DNA of 64,000 bases, taken from NCBI GenBank assembly GCA_033763995.1, contig JANRJL010000002.1, positions 62,001 through 126,000 on the forward strand, given 5' to 3'. The stretch comes from GCA-2737725 sp033763995. GTDB taxonomy: Bacteria > Pseudomonadota > Alphaproteobacteria > Rhodospirillales > Rhodospirillaceae. A program made the position numbers and the translations under genes. Positions 8,746 through 16,839 of this stretch are shown piece after piece (the first letter of the stretch is position 1; the number at the start of each line of letters is the position of its first letter). Under the pieces are notes generated by a model. That model had not been told where the DNA came from. It worked only from the letters and a program-made list of their open reading frames with translations, and made no database searches.

Positions 8746-9774
8746 TCAGCGTTTCTTCTTCGCGCGGCCGCCGCCGCCGTGATTCGGCCCCTGAGCATGA
8801 TGATCGTGATGATCATGGGCGATGCCGTGGCTGTGCAGGTAGTCGTGGGCGTTGACGTCGGCGATGTCGGCGACATGATAGCTCACCGGATCGTAGTGAT
8901 CGTTGGGCGCGCTGAAGTCATGCGGCCCGTGATTGTGGCCGTTGGTGAGGATCCACTTGTAGGTGGCGGGCCGCTGGCGGGCCCACACTTGCGCGGCGCG
9001 TTCCTGATTCTCGGCCGGGGTCGAGAACGGATCGTGATGGAAGTGGTTGTGCAGGTCGCCGTCGGTGCGGCCAATGGCGAGGATGCCGTGCTGCGAGGCG
9101 AAGGCGCCGTGGTTGATGTAGGCGGGCCGCCAGAAGTACCCGCCCGTGGGCAAGTCGCCGAACTGCATCATCCAGGACGTGCCCCAGATGTGGTAGGCCT
9201 CCTCGGCGCAGTCGTGATAGCTGATGTTGTCCTGCCAGAAGCCGGGCACCATGCAGTAGAGGAACGTGCATGCGCCGGTTTTTTCGTCGAAGGTCAGCAC
9301 CTTGGAGCAGCAGCCCGGCGCCACGCCCGGCGTGCGCCGCGCGTACATGATCCAGTCGAGGTCCTCGTAGGCGTTGATGATCTTGAAGCCGGTGCGGTCG
9401 GCGGCGTCGTGGTCGCGGTCGGACTCCTGAAAGCTCGGCGGGCCGAAGTTGTAGAAGATCAGCGCGAAGGCGCCCTCGCTCGACGACATGGCGGGCAGAT
9501 GCACGCCGGCGGGCACGAAGAAGTAGGCCCCCTTGCGCGCCGTCTTGTCGCCGACCCTGAGCGAGCCTTCCATGATCAGCATTTCGTATTCGGAGTAGCT
9601 GAAGCCTGGCGGCTGCTTGAACCCGGCGTCGTATTGGATGGTCATGGTGCAGGCGCCGGTGTCCTTGTCGACGGACAGCGTCTTGTGCTGGATGCCGGGC
9701 TTGAAGCCCTTCAGGGTGAGTTTCTTGAAGCCGACGTCGCGGTCGACGAAAGGCTCGATATGCGGACGCGCCAT
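8746..9774 (-). CDS. Bicupin (DUF4437-like) with His-rich C-terminal tail, copy A
   Basis: 342 aa. Two cupin barrels can be followed: the first around residues 35-120 (PPGFSYSEYEMLIMEGSL, then KGAYFFVPAGVHLPA), the second around 170-260 (YHDCAEEAYHIWG, GGYFWRPAYINHG, GRTDGDLHNHFHHDPF). It ends in a tail rich in histidine (LHSHGIAHDHHDHHAQG) and then Gly/Lys. Cupins of this kind are usually metal-dependent dioxygenases or isomerases; the substrate is unknown. The tail may store or acquire a metal ion. It is a paralog of 13252-14256, with nearly identical segments such as GFWQDNISYHD and GTSWMMQFGDLPTGGYF. GGAGG lies nine bases before the ATG. Confidence 0.75.
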   Translation of the reverse strand: MARPHIEPFVDRDVGFKKLTLKGFKPGIQHKTLSVDKDTGACTMTIQYDAGFKQPPGFSYSEYEMLIMEGSLRVGDKTARKGAYFFVPAGVHLPAMSSSEGAFALIFYNFGPPSFQESDRDHDAADRTGFKIINAYEDLDWIMYARRTPGVAPGCCSKVLTFDEKTGACTFLYCMVPGFWQDNISYHDCAEEAYHIWGTSWMMQFGDLPTGGYFWRPAYINHGAFASQHGILAIGRTDGDLHNHFHHDPFSTPAENQERAAQVWARQRPATYKWILTNGHNHGPHDFSAPNDHYDPVSYHVADIADVNAHDYLHSHGIAHDHHDHHAQGPNHGGGGRAKKKR

Positions 9775-10301
9775 GGGTTTAGTCCTCCGCGCTTTTGTGT
9801 TGTGCCATGTGTTGTGATCCCGCTTGCCCCACGGAGAGGAACTTTAGAGGCGCATGACTCGCGGTCAATTGAGTCAGGTCAAAGGCCGCCGCCGCCGGCA
9901 CGTTACGACCGAAGCGCGAGCAGCGCGCGGGCGGCGAGTCCGCTACGGCCCCGAGTCGGTGTGGAACTCGCCGCGCAACGTCCGGCCGCGTGGAAAAGTC
10001 GCCGGTTTCACCTGTTCCACCTGTTATTTCTGGAAGCATCAAGAAAGAACAGGCACGAGGGGGCCTAAGCCCTTGATAAGGCTTGAAGTCCGAAAGACCC
10101 TTTTTCGATATCAGGCTATTTCTCCACATCGCCAAGCCTTTGAAACCAAACAAAACACGCCTCTGCCTCGGCGCCGGCTTTGCTGCACTGCAACACGAAA
10201 CAGGTCCGTGCGCTGCTTGCCGCGTGGGCACCGTCGCCACGACCGAATCGTATGCCTGAACAGGTTTGCACGCCACACCGACGCGCGGTTTTCCCCGCAA
10301 T
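9775..10301. other. Intergenic region with palindromic repeat
   Basis: 527 bp between the bicupin start and the end of the epimerase gene. No frame in it resembles a protein family. It contains the CCTGTTATTT-type inverted repeat described separately at 10020-10053. The leftward bicupin promoter should lie in its left part, but I cannot identify a convincing -35/-10 pair. Confidence 0.5.
10020..10053. repeat. CCTGTTATTT inverted-repeat element, copy 1
   Basis: CCTGTTATTT at 10020-10029 faces AAAGAACAGG at 10044-10053, nine of ten pairs matching. It is preceded by TTTCACCTGTTCCA. The same module with the same 34-bp length occurs at 42674-42707, where the arms are perfect. It is a short intergenic palindromic repeat. 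Confidence 0.7.
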
Positions 10302-11177
10302 TCACGGGCGCGGTGGCAAGACCTCGGGGCTTTCGCGATCGTGCTCCGCCAAAACCTCGTCGAAGCCGAATCGCGGTGTCCAGCCGAGATCGCGTTCGGC
10401 GCGTTGTGCGCAATAGACGCGGTCGATGGAGCGTGGCAGGGGCCAGCCGCGGGCCGCGAAGGCGCGGACTAAATCGGGCGCGCGCTGTGCAAGCACCGCT
10501 GGCGCGTCGCGCAACAACGCAGGGCTGTCGGACGGGACGAAGGGTGTACGCCCCGAGACGATGTAGGTTTGCGAGGGCGCGCCGGTGTTGATCAGCGCGA
10601 GAGCATGCGCGGCGGCAACGTCGCGCGCATCGACGCCGCGATGCAGCCGATAAGCGGCCATCACCGGAGCCGGCTCGGGAAAACAGCGAGACATACGGAT
10701 GATGCGCACCTGCAGTCCATGGTGCTGCGCGGCCTCGCGCAGCAGCTCTTCCGCCTCGAGCTTGGTGCGATGGTAGATGTTGCGGGGCTTGGGCACGGTG
10801 TTTTCGTCCACCCACACCGCGCCGTCGGGTGATTTTGAGGCATAACCATAGAGCGCCGTGGTGCTGGTGAGCACCAACCGGCGCACGCCCGCCTCCACCG
10901 CCGCCGTCAGCACGCGCCTCGTGCCCTCGACGTTGACGCGCGCGAAGTCGGCATCGGAAACCACGTCGACATGAGGCGCGTGGAGTGCCGCGACGTGTAT
11001 GACGGCATCGGCGCCCTTCATGGCGCGGGCCAAGGCCCCGTCGTCGCAGATGTCGGCGAGGACGTGCGCGGTGGATGACGGCGCGCGATCAAGCCCGATG
11101 ACATCGTGCTGGGGGGCAAGGCGGCGATAGATCGCCCGTCCAATGCGCCCGCCGCTGCCGGTGACAACAATTTTCAT
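10302..11177 (-). CDS. NAD(P)-dependent epimerase/dehydratase (extended SDR)
   Basis: 291 aa from the ATG at 11177. The N-terminus has the nucleotide-binding motif VVTGSGGRIGRAI; DVIGLD and ADI follow as expected for NAD specificity. The catalytic set is visible: serine/threonine in LTSTTALYG and the YHRTK motif (Y-x3-K) around residues 127-131. A C-terminal domain ends in RDLGWTPRFGFDEVL, typical of UDP-sugar-type epimerases. It probably acts on a nucleotide sugar or another carbonyl substrate in the cytoplasm. It lies 52 bp downstream of the TonB-dependent receptor gene in the same direction and may be cotranscribed with it. Confidence 0.82.
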   Translation of the reverse strand: MKIVVTGSGGRIGRAIYRRLAPQHDVIGLDRAPSSTAHVLADICDDGALARAMKGADAVIHVAALHAPHVDVVSDADFARVNVEGTRRVLTAAVEAGVRRLVLTSTTALYGYASKSPDGAVWVDENTVPKPRNIYHRTKLEAEELLREAAQHHGLQVRIIRMSRCFPEPAPVMAAYRLHRGVDARDVAAAHALALINTGAPSQTYIVSGRTPFVPSDSPALLRDAPAVLAQRAPDLVRAFAARGWPLPRSIDRVYCAQRAERDLGWTPRFGFDEVLAEHDRESPEVLPPRP

Positions 11178-11229
11178 GGTGGTGAACTTTGCAGAAATCA
11201 AATCTGATTTATTTTCTCGGGTTATTTTC

Positions 11230-13149
11230 TTAGAAATCCACGGCGATGGTGGCCTCGACGCGGCGCGACTCAAAGGCGTTGATCTGGCCCGAGGCATTGG
11301 GCGTGACGCTGAAGGCGTTGGTGAGATTGAGCCCCTGCAGGCGGAAGCGCACGGGCACCGCCGCGAAGGTCGTGGTGTAGCGCACGCCCGCATCCACCGT
11401 CACCGCGCCCGAGACGCGAAACGCGTTGCTGACGGTCAGCACGCGCGAGGACACGCTTTCGAGCTTGGCGTCCAGCGCCAGCCCCGGCACCGCCTTGGGG
11501 CGGTATTGCAGGTTGGCGCGCACGAGGCGCGGCACGGGGCCCACTTCGGTCAGCTTGGCCGCACCCGCTGCACCGCCGATCTTGGGCTTGAGCGCCACGG
11601 CGCCGGCCACCAGCGTGAGCTCGCTGGTGAGGCTGCCCGCCAGCGATATTTCAATGCCGCTGTGGCGGATATCGCCCAGTTGGCGGAACACGCGCGCCGC
11701 ATCGAGCGCGTAGTACGGCTTGTCGATCAGGAAGGCATCGGCCACCAGTTGCAAGCCGGGGCGCAGTTGATAGCGCACGCCGGCGTCGAACTGGCGGGTG
11801 AGCTCGGCCGGCGGCGCCTCGTCGCGGTTGACGGCGTTGCCGGGTGCGGTGCCCAGCTCCTCCAGGCCGCGCGCGTAACTCGCGAACACGGCCAAGTCCG
11901 AGGAGACGTACACGGCCCCGGCGGCGTTGGCGAGCAGCGGCGACTTGCGGCCCTCCACGGGCGCCGCGCCGGGGCGGACGAGCGTGCGTTCATACTCGGA
12001 GCGCTGCAGCGAGAGGCTCAACTGGCCCACCTTGCTCCACACGCCTTCATACGCCACCCCGCCCGTGGCCTGGCGTGTTGTGCTGCGCGTCGTAGCGCCT
12101 GGCTGGAACACGGGCTCGGGCAGCAGCGGAATGGCGGTGAGCGCGACCCGGCCGAAGCGCTTCAAATCGCCGCCGCCGAAGGTGCTATCGCGGTCGCGCC
12201 CGCGCGCCGTGACATAAAAGGTATGGCGGCGCACATTCTCGATGAAAGTCTTTGACAGCCGCAGCTCGCCCGAGGTGGAGCGCGTGTAGCGCGCCGGCGT
12301 GCGCTCGATGGCGTAATCGCCGAAGCCCTGCGCATTGGTGTTGAGCACGAAGCCCGTGAAGGCGTTGGGCGTGTTGGCCTCGGAACGGAACAGACCCGCC
12401 TCGATTTTCCAATCCTCGGGCAATGTCCATTCGGCGACGCCGCCATAGTTGTACTGCTTGAACCCAAAGAACAGCCACTCGGGCGCGTTCAAGTCCTGCT
12501 GGCGGTAACGGGGGGCGGCGTTCTCGCCGATGAACACGCGCGGCCGGTCGCCGCCCACGGCCTCGGTGTCGAGCCCGCTCCAGAAGGGCGTGAGCGTAAA
12601 CGTCGCGCTCGGCGTCCAGTGGGCGATGAGACTGCCGTTGACGTTGCGGTCGCGCACGGCGACTTGGTGGGCGTGGTTGCGCGTGTAGGAAATGCCGGCA
12701 CCCACACTCAGCACATCCCTGATCACCGGCGTTTGGGCATCCACCTCCACCACGGGGCGCGAGTAGCCCAGCACCGCGCCGTGACCCACCAGCACGCTGG
12801 TGACGGCCTTGGCACCGGGCACGCGCAGGTCGAAGTCCACCACGCCCGTGGGCGCCGCGAAGGGGTAGCCCTGCGCGCTGATGCCCACGTGCACGGTGGA
12901 GCCGCGCAGCAGCCGGTTGTTGGGGGCGCCCGCCTGATCGAAGTAAAGGCCCTGGATGCGCAGGTTGCCCGCCTGGCTGGGATTGAAGCCGCGCGCGCTG
13001 GCCGAGGTGTAAAGCCCGATGACCTCGTTGCCGACGACCGAGCCGAAGGCATCGCCCGCTTCCGCCACGGCGTTTTCCGTGGTGCGCTGCGCCAGCGCCG
13101 GCGGGGCGAGGAGGAGCGCAAGAAGGATAATGCTTGGCGCGAGTCTCAT
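11230..13149 (-). CDS. TonB-dependent outer-membrane receptor
   Basis: 639 aa with a Sec signal peptide (MRLAPSIILLALLLAPPALAQ). The mature N-terminus resembles a plug domain (SARGFNPSQAGNLRIQGLYFDQ, then GSTVHVGISAQGYPFAAPTGVVDFDLR). The rest is a long run of amphipathic beta strands with short turns, and the last residue is phenylalanine after a V-D, the outer-membrane protein signature. It should import a scarce, large or metal-bound ligand using TonB energy. I see no obvious TonB box, so TonB coupling rests on the family. It is separated from the upstream bicupin by a terminator hairpin. Confidence 0.8.
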   Translation of the reverse strand: MRLAPSIILLALLLAPPALAQRTTENAVAEAGDAFGSVVGNEVIGLYTSASARGFNPSQAGNLRIQGLYFDQAGAPNNRLLRGSTVHVGISAQGYPFAAPTGVVDFDLRVPGAKAVTSVLVGHGAVLGYSRPVVEVDAQTPVIRDVLSVGAGISYTRNHAHQVAVRDRNVNGSLIAHWTPSATFTLTPFWSGLDTEAVGGDRPRVFIGENAAPRYRQQDLNAPEWLFFGFKQYNYGGVAEWTLPEDWKIEAGLFRSEANTPNAFTGFVLNTNAQGFGDYAIERTPARYTRSTSGELRLSKTFIENVRRHTFYVTARGRDRDSTFGGGDLKRFGRVALTAIPLLPEPVFQPGATTRSTTRQATGGVAYEGVWSKVGQLSLSLQRSEYERTLVRPGAAPVEGRKSPLLANAAGAVYVSSDLAVFASYARGLEELGTAPGNAVNRDEAPPAELTRQFDAGVRYQLRPGLQLVADAFLIDKPYYALDAARVFRQLGDIRHSGIEISLAGSLTSELTLVAGAVALKPKIGGAAGAAKLTEVGPVPRLVRANLQYRPKAVPGLALDAKLESVSSRVLTVSNAFRVSGAVTVDAGVRYTTTFAAVPVRFRLQGLNLTNAFSVTPNASGQINAFESRRVEATIAVDF

Positions 13150-13190
13150 GACGTTGGTGTTAGCACGCTATGCGGTCGTTCCCCACAAAA

Positions 13191-13223
13191 GCACAACGCC
13201 CGCTCGGGGTTCGAGCGGGCGTT
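13191..13223 (-). terminator. Rho-independent terminator of bicupin copy B
   Basis: AACGCCCGCTCG at 13195-13206 pairs with CGAGCGGGCGTT at 13212-13223: a perfect 12-bp stem with a 5-nt loop. Read leftward it is followed by GTGCTTTTG, a short U-run. It lies 28 bp past the bicupin stop and just before the receptor gene. Confidence 0.8.
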
Positions 13224-13251
13224 GGGGTAAAAGTGCGCGGCGAAGAAAAAG

Positions 13252-14256
13252 TTACTTCTTTTTCTTCTTGGAGATTTTCGGCGTGTTGAGGTGGCTGTGG
13301 GCGCCCGAGGCCTTGTGGCTGTGGGCGGTGCCGTCGTCGTGCATGTGGATGCCTGAATCGTACCCTTCGGTCGAATAGGTGTCGTCGGGGTATTCGAAGT
13401 CATGCGGCAGGTGGTTGTGCTCGTTGGTGAGGATCCACTGATAGAGCGCCGGCTTCATGCGCGCGAGCTTGGCCGCCGCGCGGTGGTGGTTTTCTTCCGG
13501 GCTCGAGAACGGATCGTGATGGAAGTAGTTGTGCAAGTCGCCGTCCGTGCGGCCGATGGCGAGAATGCCCAGGTCCGACTTGAAGCAGCCGTGGTTGATG
13601 TAGGCCGGGCGGTAGAAGTAGCCGCCGGTAGGCAGATCGCCGAACTGCATCATCCAGCTCGTGCCCCAGATGTGGTAGGCCTCCTCGGCGACGTCGTGGT
13701 AGCTGATGTTGTCCTGCCAGAAGCCCGGCGTCATGCAATAGAGGAACGTCATGGCGAAGGTCTTGGGATCGAGATGCAGGATCTTCAGCAAGCAGCCCGG
13801 CGCCGTTTGCGGGAACAACGTGGGCACCTGCCAATCCAAGCCGTCGTAGGAGCTGATGACTTTACGTTGTTGCGATTTGTCGGCGTCTTGATGGTCGGCG
13901 TCGGATTCCTGGAAGGTCGGCGGGCCGAAGTTGTAGAAAATCAGGCCCAGCGCGCCTTCGTCCGTCGAGAAGGCCGGCAGCGAGGTTCCGGCCGGGGCGA
14001 AAATGTACGTGCCCTTGCCGTATTTCTTGCCGCCGATCATCAGGTGCCCGTCCATGATGAACAGTTCCATTTCCGAGTAGCTGAAACCCGGCGGCTGCTT
14101 GAACCCGGCGTCGTATTGCACCGTCATGGTGCAGGCGCCGCTGTCCTTATCCATCGACAGCATCTTGTACTGAATGCCCTTCTTGAAGCCGGGCAGGCCG
14201 AGTTTCTTGAAACCGACGTCGCGGTCAACGAAGGGTTCAATATGGGGACGAGGCAT
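13252..14256 (-). CDS. Bicupin (DUF4437-like) with His-rich C-terminal tail, copy B
   Basis: 334 aa, the clear paralog of 8746-9774 (PHIEPFVDRDVGFKKL at the N-terminus of both). The two cupin domains cover residues about 35-120 and 170-260, again with SYSEMELFIMDG and YHDVAEEAYHIWG. The tail HMHDDGTAHSHKASGAHSHL is followed by a lysine run. It is probably a cytoplasmic metal-dependent cupin enzyme of unknown substrate; no signal peptide is present. AGGAGA lies seven bases before the ATG. A perfect terminator hairpin follows the stop. Confidence 0.76.
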   Translation of the reverse strand: MPRPHIEPFVDRDVGFKKLGLPGFKKGIQYKMLSMDKDSGACTMTVQYDAGFKQPPGFSYSEMELFIMDGHLMIGGKKYGKGTYIFAPAGTSLPAFSTDEGALGLIFYNFGPPTFQESDADHQDADKSQQRKVISSYDGLDWQVPTLFPQTAPGCLLKILHLDPKTFAMTFLYCMTPGFWQDNISYHDVAEEAYHIWGTSWMMQFGDLPTGGYFYRPAYINHGCFKSDLGILAIGRTDGDLHNYFHHDPFSSPEENHHRAAAKLARMKPALYQWILTNEHNHLPHDFEYPDDTYSTEGYDSGIHMHDDGTAHSHKASGAHSHLNTPKISKKKKK

Positions 14257-14283
14257 CGGTGGTCTCCTGAAAACTGAAAACGC

Positions 14284-14301
14284 GCCCCGGTTTGCCGGGG
14301 C
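14284..14301 (-). terminator. Possible terminator or attenuator hairpin before bicupin copy B
   Basis: GCCCCGG (14284-14290) pairs with CCGGGGC (14295-14301) around a TTTG loop. Read leftward it is followed by GCGTTTTCAGTTTT and then by the bicupin ribosome-binding site. It lies between the stop of the small upstream gene and the bicupin start, so it may end the first transcript or tune the second. Confidence 0.5.
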
Positions 14302-14316
14302 CGCGGGCGGGGTTTG

Positions 14317-14595
14317 TTAGAAGATGACTTGCAGCGGGCGGCCGTCGCGCGGGCGGATCTCGCTTTTCGGGATCACGCGGCGGTTGGCGGCATGAACGTG
14401 GAAGCCGCGCGTCTGGATGCGGTGCAGGAACTCGGCGACCCACTTCTCGCGCTGCGGCGTCAACGCCTCCTGCTCCTGGACGATCTTCTTGTAGCGGTCG
14501 ATCTGCTCGGCCAACTCCTGCTTCACCCAGGCGGCTTCGTCCTTGGTCATCTTGGGGCGCAGGTTGCCCTTGATGGTGGTGCTTCCCAGTGTCAC
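14317..14595 (-). CDS. Small protein of unknown function
   Basis: 92 aa, starting at an ATG with GGGAGGA five bases upstream. The sequence has a central helical, charged segment (KDEAAWVKQELAEQIDRYKK) that could form a short coiled coil, and a basic C-terminus ending in LQVIF. There is no signal peptide or membrane segment and I do not recognise the family. It precedes bicupin copy B by about 60 bp in the same direction, so it may be part of that unit. Confidence 0.6.
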   Translation of the reverse strand: MTLGSTTIKGNLRPKMTKDEAAWVKQELAEQIDRYKKIVQEQEALTPQREKWVAEFLHRIQTRGFHVHAANRRVIPKSEIRPRDGRPLQVIF

Positions 14596-14689
14596 GTCGA
14601 TCCTCCCTCAACTAATCTCAAAAAGTCGCCTCAATCTATAAGCACGTCCGCCGTCGGGGAAGACCCCGCAAGCGGCGAAACTGCCGAAT

Positions 14690-15427
14690 TTAAAGTCCCA
14701 AAAAGACCATGGCCCCACCGCAGGCCGCCACGGCGCCACCGGCCAGGCTGTGGGCATGGCGTTCCAGCGGCTTGAAGCTGATGCCAGCCAGGCTCGAAAG
14801 CGACAGGCCCGACAGCGCCAAGCCCACCACCGCCAGCATGGTGGCGATGGTGGCAACGGCGAACACCAAAGTGACCAGGCCCACCGCCAGCCAGTTGTGC
14901 TCGGCGGCGGGGTACATCAGCAGCGGGATCAGGGGCTCGCAGGGGCCCAGCACGAAAATGGTGAACAAGGTCCACGTCGTGAGCGCCGCGGCCTTGGCAC
15001 CGGCCGGTTGCTGATGCGGATGCGCGTGCTCGCGGCGGTGATCGTGGGTGTGCACGTGGGTCACGCCGTCGGCATGGGCGTGAACGTGGACGTGATGATG
15101 CCCGGTGTGGGCCCGGCGCAGTCCCCACACGGCGTAAACCAGGCCGAAAGCGAGGATCGCCCAGCCGGCCAGGTTGCCGCGCGTGCTTTCGATGGATTCG
15201 AGGTTGGCCACGCCGAGGCCGAACGCGATCCCGATCAGGCCCAGGGCGATGGAGCCGATGACGTGGCCCACGCCGCACACGGCGGTGAGCGCGAGCGTGC
15301 GCGCGCGCGTCGAGCCCCGCGCCTTGCCCATGGCGACGAAGGGCAAATAGTGATCGGGCCCCAACAGGGTGTGGATGATGCCGATGGACGCCGCCGTCCC
15401 GGCGAGAACGAAAATGTCAGACTCCAC
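14690..15427 (-). CDS. UreH/NicO-like membrane transporter with His-rich loop
   Basis: 245 aa starting at GTG. About six transmembrane helices are visible. Helix 1 contains IHTLLGPDHYLPF, like the HX4DH-type signature of nickel/cobalt transporters (NicO) and UreH; helix 4 contains LGPCEPLIPLLMYPA. A central loop (residues about 105-140) is extremely histidine-rich (HTGHHHVHVHAHAD, HVHTHDH, HAHPHQQ), typical of metal-transporting membrane proteins. It probably moves a divalent metal across the inner membrane. Neighbouring His-tailed bicupins suggest a shared metal theme. Confidence 0.75.
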   Translation of the reverse strand: MESDIFVLAGTAASIGIIHTLLGPDHYLPFVAMGKARGSTRARTLALTAVCGVGHVIGSIALGLIGIAFGLGVANLESIESTRGNLAGWAILAFGLVYAVWGLRRAHTGHHHVHVHAHADGVTHVHTHDHRREHAHPHQQPAGAKAAALTTWTLFTIFVLGPCEPLIPLLMYPAAEHNWLAVGLVTLVFAVATIATMLAVVGLALSGLSLSSLAGISFKPLERHAHSLAGGAVAACGGAMVFLGL

Positions 15428-15541
15428 GCGCGCCCCAGTCCCAATTCTTGCGTGATTTTTTTGTTTATTCAGCCACGACCCTAGGGGGATTCGCGCAAGC
15501 GTTCAAGCCGCATACCAAGGCGCATGTCATTGTTCTCCGTT

Positions 15542-15679
15542 GTCATCGCGCGGCGTTCGACCGGAGGTCGGCTGATATTCCCACCCGCCGTGGAACACGG
15601 CGGGCGGCGCGCGATCCAGGGGTATCTGGTTGCGATGGAACAAAAACCCCTGGATTCCGCGCATGCGCGCGGAATGACA
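15542..15679. repeat. GTCAT/ATGAC palindromic intergenic element, copy A (interrupted)
   Basis: It starts GTCATCGCGCGG and ends ACCCCTGGATTCCGCGC-AT-GCGCGGAATGAC, with the inner arm GATCCAGGGGT at 15613-15623 facing ACCCCTGGATTC. The left part is split by about 45 bp that carry a perfect 9-bp hairpin (CCCGCCGTG at 15584-15592, CACGGCGGG at 15596-15604). Related copies are at 16722-16815 and 55871-55964. Confidence 0.7.
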
Positions 15680-15689
15680 GCCGTGTTGA

Positions 15690-16706
15690 TTACGCCTTCA
15701 TCAAATCCCCGCCCACCTTCACGACCGCGCGGCCCATGACGCGGCGACTTTCGAGGCGCGCGTGCAGATCGGCCACGTCGGCCAACTCCACCGTCTCGGA
15801 GATGGGCACTGTCCAGCGCCCCGTGGCCACGGCTTCGATGATGCCTTTGTCCGTGGCGCTGCCGGGCGGGTCCTCGATGGGGGCCAAATTCATGCCGGCC
15901 ACGGCGATGTTCTTGAAAATGAGAGTCGGTATCGGTACCGGCGCGGGGTAGCTGCCCGCCGTGGCGCCGATGTAAACGATGCGCCCCAACTTCGCCGCCA
16001 GGTCCACGTTGTGTTCGGCGTTGGGCCCGCCGTTGCCGTCGAGAATCACGTCGCAACCGCGGCCCGCCGTGGCGGCCTTCACGTGCGCCGGCCAATCGGC
16101 TTCGGTGTAGTCGAACACATGATCGGGGCCGAAGGTTTTGGCGTAGGCGACCTTGGCCGCGCCGCCGCACAGGCCGATGACTTTGCAGCCGAAGTCCTTG
16201 GCGATCTGCATGGCCATGATGCCGATGGCCCCGGCGGCGGAATGGATCAGCACCGTCTCGCCCTTCTGCAATCGCCCGGCCTTGTGCAGGCCGTGCCAGG
16301 CGGTGAAGGAGCAGCCGCGATAAACACAGCCGGTTTTCAAATCGATGCGCGGGTCCAGCGGCAGCAGAAGTTTTGCCTGCGACAGCGCGTAGTCGGCGTA
16401 ACCGCCGAAGCCCAACCGCGCGATGACGCGCTGGCCGATGAGGTTTTGATCCACGCCCGCGCCCACGGCCACGACGACGCCGGTTTTCTCCAGGCCCGGC
16501 ACGAAGGGCCAGGTGATGGGAAGAAAGTCTATTTTTCCCGCGCGCGCCATGCCGTCCAGCGGGTTCATGCCGACGTAGGCGACTTTCAGCAGCGCCTGAC
16601 CCTCGCCCGGCTTGGGCACCGGAATCTGGCGCGGGCTCAGGCCCGCCGGCGGCCCGGGCGTATCGATCACCATGGCACGCATGAGGTAGGGAAGTTTATG
16701 ACTCAT
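15690..16706 (-). CDS. Zinc-less medium-chain dehydrogenase (NADPH:quinone oxidoreductase-like)
   Basis: 338 aa from the ATG at 16706. The N-terminal GroES-like domain contains GMNPLDGMARAGK and WPFVPGLEKTGVVVAVGAGV. The Rossmann domain has SAAGAIGIMAMQIAK (the A-x-G-x-x-G-like motif of quinone oxidoreductases). The C-terminus ends GRAVVKVGGDL. No zinc-binding cysteine cluster is visible, as expected for the QOR branch. It should reduce quinones or enoyl/enone compounds with NADPH in the cytoplasm. Upstream lies repeat copy B, within the presumed promoter region. Confidence 0.83.
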   Translation of the reverse strand: MSHKLPYLMRAMVIDTPGPPAGLSPRQIPVPKPGEGQALLKVAYVGMNPLDGMARAGKIDFLPITWPFVPGLEKTGVVVAVGAGVDQNLIGQRVIARLGFGGYADYALSQAKLLLPLDPRIDLKTGCVYRGCSFTAWHGLHKAGRLQKGETVLIHSAAGAIGIMAMQIAKDFGCKVIGLCGGAAKVAYAKTFGPDHVFDYTEADWPAHVKAATAGRGCDVILDGNGGPNAEHNVDLAAKLGRIVYIGATAGSYPAPVPIPTLIFKNIAVAGMNLAPIEDPPGSATDKGIIEAVATGRWTVPISETVELADVADLHARLESRRVMGRAVVKVGGDLMKA

Positions 16707-16721
16707 GAGAGCATCCTCTCC

Positions 16722-16815
16722 TGTCATCCTGGGGCTTGTCCCCAGGATCCAGGGCCATTGGAACCGTCTGACGCCGTGACTCCTGGATCCTGGGAATAAA
16801 TCCCAGGACGACACC
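16722..16815. repeat. GTCAT/ACGAC palindromic intergenic element, copy B
   Basis: The left half-hairpin CCTGGGG-CTTGT-CCCCAGG and the right one CCTGGGA-ATAAA-TCCCAGG flank a GATCCAGG...CCTGGATC core. It lies just upstream of the quinone oxidoreductase gene. Stems differ from copy C but pair equally well. Confidence 0.75.
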
Positions 16816-16839
16816 TGAGTTTCATGGCGGCTTCATTGC

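Noticed and set aside
8725..10068. Long frame on the + strand opposite the bicupin gene.
   Set aside because: It is antisense to a clear cupin gene, rich in V/G/A/H as expected for the reverse of that gene, and has no domain.
9779..10300. 173-codon frame on the reverse strand between the bicupin and epimerase genes.
   Set aside because: No family resemblance, and it runs through the palindromic repeat at 10020-10053 with a composition typical of high-GC noise.
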